Shown one piece after another: positions 55,668 through 64,000 of a stretch of DNA of 64,000 nt; within the stretch, counting starts at the first letter, position 1, and each line of letters begins with the position of its first letter. Position numbers and translations under genes: made by a program. The notes under the pieces are model-generated. The model ran no database searches and was not told the DNA's origin. It saw only the letters and a program-made list of their open reading frames with translations. The DNA is from Macrostomum hystrix (taxonomy: Eukaryota; Platyhelminthes; Macrostomidae): the NCBI GenBank assembly GCA_950097015.1, contig CATNEN010000029.1:4483501-4547500 (forward strand), written 5' to 3'.

Positions 55668-55858
55668 GCACAGGTGTCCCCGCTTTCTCATCATCAGGCA
55701 GTGTACACTCTCACTGTACCTTGGAGGTTGGCCTTGGGGACAAGCCCCCAAGCCTTCTATCCGCGGCTGCTCCCCAAATGAATGCGGTTTCGCCGCGGAA
55801 TCGAGCCCGAGACCTTGGTGCGAGAGGCAAACGCGTTAACCACTCTGCCACTCACCCG
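55668..55858 (-). mobile_element. SINE, 3'-truncated copy
   Basis: The head is intact on the - strand: GAGTGGCAGAGTGGTTAACG (A-box) and GGGCTCGATTCCGCGG (B-box). The body ends near the CAGTGTACACT module. Confidence 0.83.
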
Positions 55859-55861
55859 CAA

Positions 55862-56469
55862 GCCCGAAGGTGTGTTTTATTCCTATTTTCAATCTTTATT
55901 TCCCAGGCTTCAAATTCCTTTTCGTCACTCGCTTTTTATCTCACTCTCTCCTATTCATTACTTTTTTAGTTTCTAATTTATACAAAAACACGAATATGAT
56001 CCCAAATTGCCTACTTCTAGTAGTTAAAAGCAAATAACATTGAGTGTAGTATACTGGCGTTATTTGTTTTATAAAGCCATTTTGAGAGTGTCCTTTCGGT
56101 AGCAACTAATCTTAAGGCCACTAATCTTAATCGCAAGCCTAAACTATTTTTATAGTTGCCGATTTCTGTTTTTGCCAGTCTATCGAAGTCTGTTTCAGTG
56201 GAGTATCAACCCTTCATTATCCCCTACTGTTTGAGTGAGTAGCAAATCAGCAGTCTGTTTACGGTCGACAAAGTCTACTGGTTGCCGTGCTATCTCCTTT
56301 CCTTGACTTCTTGTTCGATTGCATTGTAAAGAAAGGCTAGTTCATCTTAGCCAATCAGGTCTCACGCAGTCAGGCCAGTTAGTGTGAAACATAAGCGCTG
56401 CAACTTGAAGTATTGATTTAGTTTCACAAAATCTGCTTGGCTATCCGACTTTCGCTGATCTAAAAAATA
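55862..56469 (+). promoter_or_regulatory. Upstream region of the 56470 gene
   Basis: AT-rich single-copy DNA with no array. Must include the promoter or 5' UTR of the downstream gene if that gene begins at 56470. No element can be named. Confidence 0.3.
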
Positions 56470-58606
56470 ATGGCTAGTAGAAGCTTGAGATCGCATAGAA
56501 ATCACCGATCGACTCTGGGCGATGATGAGGGCCAAGCGGACTGCCTGGAGTCCATGATGTCCACGTGAGTTCACGCCGCGTTCTCATTTGTATCTTATCT
56601 CATAAAAATCCCATTATCCCATCTCGTGTCTCAAGAGTACCTCGTTAGTGTCTCGCTGGTATTTTAATGGTACATCGTTAGTATCTCACTAGTCTCTCTT
56701 TCGTGCCTTCTCAGTATCTCCTTGGTATTCACCTAGTTGCTAAAATCTCCAAAACAGTAGGTTTTCAAACAGTTGTTACTTTAATAAATGACTATTTAAA
56801 CCTATCTATCGCTCTTTGCTTTCTTGGTACACCCAATCGTTTTTCTTAATAATTAATTTCCGAGCGATCTATTTTCGTTGCTGGGCTTACACTTTGTCAA
56901 GCTTTGTGCATCGCTGCTGCGCTACTGTACCTGTTGTGTTTGGTTCTAGTCAATAAACTGTCTATGGCCAAAATCTAAGCAAGCCACACACTCAGTGAGA
57001 CCGCACGCAGAGCTACTGCTTCACAAGCAGTTAGTTAAATTGTAGGAAAGCTAAAAAGAAATAAGCATCTCAATTCACAGAGGCCAAACCTAGAGACACA
57101 GCACTCAAATCGCTTGAAAGGACAATTAGCTGCTAATCGCTCAGGCCTGCAGCCATGACCAGCTGCCCGCTGCCGCCGCAGTTTCCCAACTCCCATCTGA
57201 ACATACCGCCATTCCTGCGCAGCCACCATCCGTACACGAAATGGATGATCAATATGATACGAGGCGGCTCCCACTATCGCCTCACAACCATGGTGCGCGA
57301 GAGGCCAGAGCTGTTCCAGCAGATCTTCCAGGTGGCCGACCAGCCGGACCTCATCGGCAGCGATCCGCGCGATTCGCAGTCTATTTTTCATCGCAACGCT
57401 GTGCTGTACCTAAATCCGCTCTGTCTGGCAATCTACCTGAAGGAGGAGAAATCTGTCGAGATTATCCTACGAAGCGGTGTCAACCACGCGTACCAGAAGA
57501 GCTACGGCACTGACGTGTTTAGTCGCGGAGTTGCCGGCGGTGATATCATCGAGATCCTACCTGTCTGCGTGGCCATCAGGCGGGAATTCTACGAGGCCAT
57601 CAGCGCGCTGAGCAGCGTGACGCCGCCCTTTATGAAGGACGGCCAGGCCCTGACCCTGGACATCAGCCGACCGCTCGAGCTGCACTACGAAAGCAAAGCG
57701 AGCCAGAAGACTTACAAATTTCGTGACACTCTTCATTACGGCACTGAAACTATGAAGACCCGGCTAAGCATCAACATCAGCAGCCTGCTGGAGAGCCTCA
57801 TCAACATCCGGCCGGAGATCTGGCAGCCGCAAGTGCTGGACGATGACGGATTCGGCCAGAAGATCAGCCTTTTTCGCCGCATTGCCCGCGTGGCCTACTA
57901 CGAGGACCCGGAGTGCCGCAAGTCGCACAACCTAATCAGCGCGCTGGAAACGCTGTTCAAGAACCGCTGCTTCGTTGAGCTCCAGCCGACGCCGGACACC
58001 AAGGCTGGCTTCATCGCTCGCATCCAGAGCCTGGACCCGATGATTCTGGATCAGGACTGCGCGGTTGCACTCCTCATGGGCCTCTACTATCGAATGCACT
58101 GCAAGATGAAGAACGGCCCGATGAATGCTCTGGCAGATATCATACGGCGCGCCCTGGTTGCCACCAAATGGCGTAAAACCTTCCTGCGACTCCCAGTTGA
58201 GCATCTGCAGAAAATCTTCAGCTGCCTGCCCGAGAATGTGGCCCTGCCAACCGACTCGCTGCTGGCCATCAAGACCCACATCAGCATCATCAACGAGAAG
58301 GAGCAGGACAGTGCCATCAACCTCACTGGCGCCGGTCGCATTCCGGCCACCGAGTTGCGCAACGTTGGCGACGACTGCGCCCTGCTGCGAGTGCGCCAGA
58401 GCGCCAACCGGTTCAGCAAGCCGCCATCGCTGAGCAGCTACATCCAGGCCAGTAGCAGCGGCATGCCACGGCCCAGACATCCGACTGCAGGCGTTTCAGA
58501 CGCCATGTCCGACTATGATGACTCCGCCATGGCTCAGGAGGGCATTCCATCAATGCCGCCGTCGCTGATGCAGCAGCACCATCAGCAGATGCTGCTAGAT
58601 CAGCAG

Positions 58607-58649
<43 letters not shown>

Positions 58650-58933
58650 TACGCCAGCAGCTTCTGACATCTCAATCGCCCTTCATTGGCCATGACACGG
58701 CAGACACGGTAGAACAAGATGAAGAGCGCTCTGAAGATTTGAACAGCTTCGAGAGGGAACTGGTGAAGCATATGTACTCCAGCACAGCTGGCAAGCAGCA
58801 GCAGCCGCCGCAGTTTACTGCCAGCGATATGGGCGACATCCGTCTCGGTCGAGTCGGCCTGCCGCAGCAACAGCAGCAGCAGCTATTCGATGCATTTGAC
58901 GCCGCAGCCAGTCCACAAGACATACCCTATTGA
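56470..58933 (+). CDS. Unrecognised 627-aa polyQ protein with ankyrin-like segments
   Basis: Two exons, 56470-56564 and 57145-58933, joined in phase (AC|G) by GTGAGT...GCTCAG; 1,884 nt, 627 aa. The N-terminus is basic (MASRSLRSHRNHRST). Around residues 110-175, two segments (NPLCLAIYLKEEKSVEIILR followed by SGVN; and LPVCVAIRREFYEAISALSS) follow the ankyrin-helix pattern. The middle is alpha-helical looking (VALLMGLYYRMHCKMKNG, VEHLQKIFSCLPENVALP). The C-terminal quarter is disordered, with a run of about 18 Gln near 58600-58650 and further Gln-rich patches. No catalytic motif, signal peptide or membrane segment is seen. Coding is supported by strong GC3 bias and a 596-codon frame in non-repetitive DNA. 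Family unknown to me; a scaffold or regulatory role would be inference only. Confidence 0.85.
56565..57144 (+). other. Intron of the 56470 gene
   Basis: 580 nt, GTGAGT to CGCTCAG. The left part has degenerate TCTCGTTAGTATCTC-like similarity but no clear array, an exception to the rule seen in the other long introns. Translation could alternatively start at the ATG at 57155 if this is a 5' UTR intron. Confidence 0.65.
58600..58652. repeat. (CAG/CAA)n run coding poly-Gln
   Basis: About 18 codons of CAG with a few CAA interruptions inside the coding exon. Confidence 0.95.
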
Positions 58934-59163
58934 CCGAAATCGAATCGCCCAAGCAATACAGCTAACAACTCAATTCTTGTGTAGCTATAGTTAATTTTTT
59001 TTATCGTCAGCCTAAATAGTATTTTATTTAATTTTTCTGTGCCTCTAGTGCCCCTGCTCCACTCCCTAACCTTCTCAAACTCAAAACACAATGAGGAATT
59101 TTTTTCATTTTTTTTGTTAGTTTTCTGGTTTGTACTGGTTTTGGGCGAAAAATGAAATTGTAG

Positions 59164-59250
59164 AAGGTCAATCCCTGCGACTTATCTGAGCAGGAGCTTA
59201 ATGCTGAACTCAAGGAACTGACCAAGCAGAGGTCACCGAATCGAGACTAA
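59164..59250 (+). CDS. Candidate terminal exon, unrecognised
   Basis: After GAAATTGTAG the frame reads KVNPCDLSEQELNAELKELT, then KQRSPNRD and TAA. Charged, helix-like and protein-like, 230 nt after the stop of the polyQ gene. It could be an alternative 3' exon of that gene or part of another. No matching donor was located. Confidence 0.25.
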   Translation, partial: KVNPCDLSEQELNAELKELTKQRSPNRD

Positions 59251-59699
59251 AAACTGTCTTTCATTTGATGTACTCAAATAGTCGGGCATTAAGCACGATT
59301 CCAGACGGCTCCAAAGCAAACACCGCTGCCGTGTGGGAACTCGAAGGCGCTCAATTCAAAACTGACCAGCGATAACTCAGTTTAGTCCCTAGTTTAAGGT
59401 AGCATTTTTCAATATAGTGCCAACCCACTTGATCTAATGCAATTGTAAGTGCTCGAATCGAAAGGCTTTTAAACTACTTTTACTTTTTCTAAACATGCAT
59501 TCGTACACTTAATTGGTTTCATATGTTTACTATGTGTGCCGCGTGTATGACTATATGAGAATATATATAAAATATGATGCCATAGTTTAGTTTGAAAATA
59601 CTGCCACTTTTAGTGCTCCATAATATGCACACATAATAACCAAATCAGTGGGCTTTCATACTGATCACAGTCAAATTAGTGAGGAAAAATAAAAGTAGG
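59251..59699 (+). other. 3' flank of the polyQ gene
   Basis: AT-rich. AATAAA at 59688-59693 is the best polyadenylation candidate, immediately before the next array. Confidence 0.4.
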
Positions 59700-60455
59700 A
59701 CAGGGTTGGAGAGAACGTGAGAGAACTGGAGAGAGTACGTGAGATTAAGTGAGAGTAGGTGAGATTAGGAGAGAGTAGGTGAGATTAGGAGAGAGTAGGT
59801 GAGATTAGGTGAGATTAGGAGAGAGTATGTGAGATTAGGAGAGAGTAGGTGAGATTAGGTGAGATTAGGTGAGAGTAGGTGAGATTAGGAGAGAGTAGGT
59901 GAGATTAGGAGAGAGTAGGTGAGATTAGGTGAGATTAGGAGAGAGTATGTGAGATTAGGAGAGAGTAGGTGAGATTAGGTGAGATTAGGTGAGATTAGGA
60001 GAGAGTAGGAGAGATTAGGAGAGAGTAGGAGTGATTGGGAGAGAGTGGGAGAGAGTGGGAGAGAGTAGGTGAGATTAGGAAAGACTGGGAGTGATTGGGA
60101 GAGAGTGGGAGAGAGTGGGAGAGAGTAGGTGAGATTAGGAAAGACTGGGAGTGATTGGGAGAGAGTGGGAGAGAGTGGGAGAGAGTAGGTGAGATTAGGA
60201 AAGACTGGGAGTGATTGGGAGAGAGTGGGAGAGAGTGGGAGAGAGTAGGTGAGATTAGGAAAGACTGGGAGTGATTGGGAGAGAGTGGGAGAGAGTGGGA
60301 GAGAGTGGGAGAGAGTGGGAGAGAGTGGGAGAGAGTGGGAGAGTGTGGGAGAGAGTGGGAGAGAGTAGGTGAGAGTAGGTGAGTGTTGGAGAGAGTAAGT
60401 GAGATTAGGAGAGAGTAGGTGAGAGTATGAGAGTAGGAGAGATTAGGAGACAGAC
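59700..60455. repeat. 10/20-bp purine-rich repeat
   Basis: Modules GAGATTAGGAGAGAGTAGGT and GAGAGTGGGA. A block of about 60 bp (GTGAGATTAGGAAAGACTGG then GAGTGATTGGGAGAGAG) recurs four times at 60067-60290. The + strand is purine-rich throughout. Confidence 0.94.
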
Positions 60456-60533
60456 TTAGGAAAAGTACAGGCCAACTTATACTGATCTGATCAGAGAAGT
60501 TGAGTTTACCCAGAAAAGTTGCTCATTTTCTAG

Positions 60534-60833
60534 CTGATTGAGTCGAGTGGCAAACGAAAAAAGAAAATTTCTAAAGTGCAACCTGACGAGCTAATACTCG
60601 TACGCGGTCTACATCTAAGTTCATCTTGGCCTGCCATTAGTGAGCAAAAAAAGTCTGCGAATTTCGCGTCTTTGTTGCTCCGGCAGCGGCCACTTGAAAG
60701 AGGCCAAGAAAATCTAGGCGTAATTCCGTCTTTCCCTCTGTCCACTCTCACTCTCGCTTCACTCTGTCATAATTGCATCAGATCGCAAAGGATTTGTGCC
60801 CGGTTGGCGGGGGTGTGGGTGGATACGTCATAA
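60534..60833 (+). CDS. Candidate exon, unrecognised
   Basis: After a good acceptor (GCTCATTTTCTAG) the frame reads LIESSGKRKKKISKVQPDEL, then ILVRG and on, open for 99 codons to TAA. A donor GCG|GTCTAC at about 60607 could end a shorter exon. The opposite strand is also open for 73 codons. No family recognised. Confidence 0.2.
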   Translation: MIESSGKRKKKISKVQPDELILVRGLHLSSSWPAISEQKKSANFASLLLRQRPLERGQENLGVIPSFPLSTLTLASLCHNCIRSQRICARLAGVWVDTS

Positions 60834-60949
60834 TTAGATTAGCTCGCGATTTCAATCAACCCTACCCCCAAGCGCCGTGGGTTAGATTTTCTTATCGATT
60901 GAAACGATTTTAGGTCAACTGATTTTTTTTACTTTGATTTCAGGCTAAA

Positions 60950-61335
60950 ACCTATTCAATATTCTCATAATTAGTTAATCTTTGGTTTCAATATTCTCCT
61001 AATTCGCTAGTCTGTGGTTTCAATATTCTCCTAATTCGCTAGTCTGTGGTTTCAATATTCTCCTAATTCGTTAATCTGTGGTTTCAATATTCTCCTAATT
61101 CGTTAATCTGTGGTTTCAATATTCTCCTAATTCGTTAATCTGTGGTTTCAATATTCTCCTAATTCGTTTATCTGTGGTTTTAATATTCTCTTAATCTGTT
61201 AATCTGTGGTTTCAATATTCTCTTCATTTGTTAATCTGTGGTTTCAATATTCTCCTAATTCGTTAATCTGTGGTTTCAATATTCTCCTAATTCGTTAATC
61301 TGTGGTTTCAATATTCTCCTAATTCGTTAGTTGTG
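60950..61335. repeat. 32-bp minisatellite, about 12 copies
   Basis: Core GGTTTCAATATTCTCCTAAT followed by TCGTTAATCTGT. Edges are diverged, centre homogeneous. Confidence 0.93.
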
Positions 61336-62380
61336 TTGCTGTATTGTTTCTTTCGTTTATGGGTTGAACACTTTAATATTTCATGAAAGCGCCCGATATT
61401 ATAGAAAATATTTTGGGTTCGAATCTTTTTAGTGCTACTGAGATTTCGCTGGGACAGTAGTATAGTTTGTTTATTTTCTAATGCTTTGCTTTTTATAAAT
61501 ATTTACAAAATATGTAACTTCATTTGACTTAATTTCTATGCAATGTCTTCTTTTATGGCGCGAATATTTTCAAGCAAAAAAATCAAATTGCTTTACCTAA
61601 ATTCAGAATTTTTTGAAATTCACCCGGTTGTAGCAATATCATAGCTGGTACTAATTAGACAAGCAACAGCTGATTAAGAGAGAAACAAAAAGTCGATATA
61701 GGTATGCTGAGACAGCAACCGGTGGCTCACAGTAGTTGCTAAGGCGGCTTCCTTTGAACCAAAGTAAAATAACTCGGCGCCGACTGGGGAAGTTGTGCGA
61801 GTGTGAGAAGAATAAAAAATCCACAGGGAACGCCAAAAGAAAGGAAGGAGATGACAGCGACACTGAGACTCGGTCCTGAGCTTCTTGGAACCCCCCCAAC
61901 CCCTCCTACCCCCCGGTTGCTGAGATTGGAAGATGGAAGAGAAAGTCGCAGTTTCTCTGTCTCTGAGTGTGTGTGAGTAGTCGCTAGCAGCAGCAGTAGT
62001 AGGACATCTTGTTTCTAACACTGGCGTGTTCTGATCCCCCGGTTGCTAAAGGGGCGAGAAGGGACGGAGCTCGGGCGCCAACCCCACCTCCCCCGGCTAC
62101 TGCCGGCCAACGGTCTCTCTCCTTCTCAACCGAAAAGTTCTGTCTAGCTGGGCCATATTCGTTTCCCTACCAATTTTGCCACGGTGAGGTCTGCACCGGT
62201 CAGGATAGGAGGGTGGGATAACTTGATTCCGCGCATCCCCTACGCTATCGCGCGGTTGCTTTCTGTCCAGATTTTTTCTTCTTATTTCCCTTGAAAGTTC
62301 TCTTCCCATGACTGTCACCATGGACACTTTATCTTGACGTGACAGGCAGTTGTGTTTTAGCTGCAGTATTCAATAGAGAA
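61336..62380 (+). promoter_or_regulatory. Upstream region and possible 5' UTR exon of the 62381 gene
   Basis: AT-rich to about 61690, then GC-richer (61700-62230). A possible non-coding first exon could end at GCCACG|GTGAGG near 62185 and splice to GACGTGACAG at about 62345. GGTTCGAATCTTTTT near 61417 resembles a B-box with a T-run, but no A-box is convincing. Confidence 0.3.
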
Positions 62381-62577
62381 ATGCCGACCTGCAAGAGACT
62401 GGTAGCCCAGTCCAGCTCTGACCACAGCCTGTCAGCCAGCAGCCTGCAGACAGTCTCCGAGACGCCGACGACTCCAGCCGACTCAGTCGACGGAATGTCT
62501 TTGTCGCTGTGGAATTTGTACCTGGAATACGCGACAGTTGGCAACAATCAGAGCGGAACGGAGGCCGGTGGTGTCCA
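62381..62577 (+). CDS. First coding exon of an unrecognised gene (gene continues beyond window)
   Basis: Codes MPTCKRLVAQSSSDHSLSAS, SLQTVSETPTTPADSVDG, MSLSLWNLYLEYATVG and about ten more, ending GGV plus two bases at donor CA|GTGAGC. Ser/Thr-rich, then a hydrophobic LSLWNLYLEY patch. GC-rich codons in unique DNA, followed at about 145 nt by a minisatellite as in other introns here. No family recognised. Confidence 0.5.
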
Positions 62578-62721
62578 GTGAGCTTGTGGGGGGCAAAGAT
62601 TCCGCTTGGCCTGTTTTCCCCATTGCAAACTTTGGGTTCCCCGTTTCAAATGGGTGGGTTCTGTGGTTCGTGGCTTTTGGATTGTGAAATCTGTGTGGTT
62701 TCCGAAGTGTGAGGCCTGTGG

Positions 62722-64000
62722 TTTCCCGAGTGTGAGGTCTAAGGATTCAGGAGTGTGAGGTCTGAGTATTCAGGAGTGTGAGGTCTGAGGATTCAGGAGT
62801 GTGAGGTCTGAGTATTCAGGAGTGTGAGGTCTGAGTATTCAGGAGTGTGAGGTCTGAGGATTCAGGAGTGTGAGGTCTGAGGATTCAGGAGCGTGAGTTC
62901 TGAGGATTCAGGAGTGTGAGGTCTGAGTATTCAGGAGTGTGAGGTCTGAATATTCAGGAGTGTGAGGTCTGAGGATTCAGGAGTGTGAGGTCTGAGGATT
63001 CAGGAGTGTGAGTTCTGAGGATTCAGGAGTGTGAGTTCTGAGGATTCAGGAGTGTGAGGTCTGAGGATTCAGGAGTGTGAGGTCTGAGGATTCAGGAGTG
63101 TGAGGTCTGAGGATTCAGGAGTGTGAGGTCTGAGGATTCAGGAGTGTGAGGTCTGAGGATTCAGGAGTGTGAGGTCTGAATATTCAGGAGTGTGAGGTCT
63201 GAGGATTCAGGAGTGTGAGGTCTGAGGATTCAGGAGTGTGAGGTCTGAATATTCAGGAGTGTGAGGTCTGATGATTCAGGAGTGTGAGGTCTGAGGATTC
63301 AGGAGTGTGAGGTCTGAGGATTCAGGAGTGTGAGGTCTGAGTATTCAGGAGTGTGAGGTCTGAGGATTCAGGAGTGTGAGGTCTGAGGATTCAGGAGTGT
63401 GAGGTCTGAGGATTCAGGAGTGTGAGGTCTGAGGATTCAGGAGTGTGAGGTATGAGGATTCAGGAGTGTGAGGTCTGAGGATTCAGGAGTGTGAGGTCTG
63501 AGGATTCAGGAGTGTGAGGTCTGAGGATTCAGGAGTGTGAGGTCTGAATATTCAGGAGTGTGAGGTCTGAGGATTCAGGAGTGTGAGGTCTGAGGATTCA
63601 GGAGTGTGAGGTCTGAGGATTCAGGAGTGTGAGGTCTGAATATTCAGGAGTGTGAGGTCTGAGGATTCAGGAGTGTGAGGTCTGAGGATTCAGGAGTGTG
63701 AGGTCTGAGGATTCAGGAGTGTGAGGTCTGAGGATTCAGGAGTGTGAGGTCTGAGGATTCAGGAGTGTGAGGTCTGAGGATTCAGGAGTGTGAGGTCTGA
63801 GGATTCAGGAGTGTGAGGTCTGAGGATTCAGGAGTGTGAGGTCTAAGGATTCAGGAGTGTGAGGTCTGAGGATTCAGGAGTGTGAGGTCTGAATATTCAG
63901 GAGTGTGAGGTCTGAGGATTCAGGAGTGTGAGTTCTGAGGATTCAGGAGTGTGAGTTCTGAGGATTCAGGAGTGTGAGGTATGAGGATTCAGGAGTGTGA
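62722..64000. repeat. 23-bp minisatellite, at least 55 copies, runs off the window
   Basis: Core GAGGATTCAGGAGTGTGAGG followed by TCT. Variants: GAGTATTC, GAATATTC, GAGTTCTG, GGTATGAG. Probably the first intron of the 62381 gene. Confidence 0.96.

Overview
The window is metazoan nuclear DNA. It holds multi-exon genes with GT-AG introns, AATAAA signals, tRNA-derived SINEs, trinucleotide-encoded homopolymers and very large amounts of minisatellite. Two genes are secure from protein motifs: a Galpha subunit of Gs type and a type I phosphatidylinositol-4-phosphate 5-kinase. Short ~80-120 nt introns alternating with repeat-swollen ones, a divergent Galpha and a moderate base composition suggest an invertebrate, possibly a flatworm or other spiralian. 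The species cannot be fixed from the sequence.

Layout. 1-7843: two minisatellites (31-bp and ~160 copies of a 30-bp unit), a CT-rich tract and the upstream region of the Galpha gene. 7844-21604: Galpha gene, 9 coding exons, + strand. 21605-27490: intergenic, with a 15-bp minisatellite. 27491-41034: PIP5K1 gene, 14 coding exons, + strand, 587 aa, every splice phase consistent. 41478-45905: a ~200-copy 22-bp minisatellite. 46955-49400: 27-bp and 16-bp arrays. 50838-55000: weakly supported short exons of an unrecognised gene, with SINEs, a 19-bp and an 80-bp array. 56470-58933: a two-exon gene for a 627-aa polyQ protein with ankyrin-like segments, not recognised. 59164-61335: possible extra exons and two arrays. 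62381-62577: first coding exon of another gene whose intron is a 23-bp array running off the window.

The striking property is the introns. In the two secure genes every intron of 482 nt or more carries tandem repeats, nearly always a unit found in no other intron here. All four introns of 118 nt or less carry none. Many arrays are multiples of 3 bp without stop codons, so they give enormous but spurious open frames.

The Galpha gene keeps the GTP-binding motifs but has a ~120-residue insertion near the C-terminal half, an unusual N- and C-terminus, and an apparent frame break in exon 6 where about 29 nt of the alpha3 helix seem to be missing. The two secure genes act in related membrane signalling (receptor-coupled GTPase; PI(4,5)P2 synthesis), but nothing in the sequence shows co-regulation.
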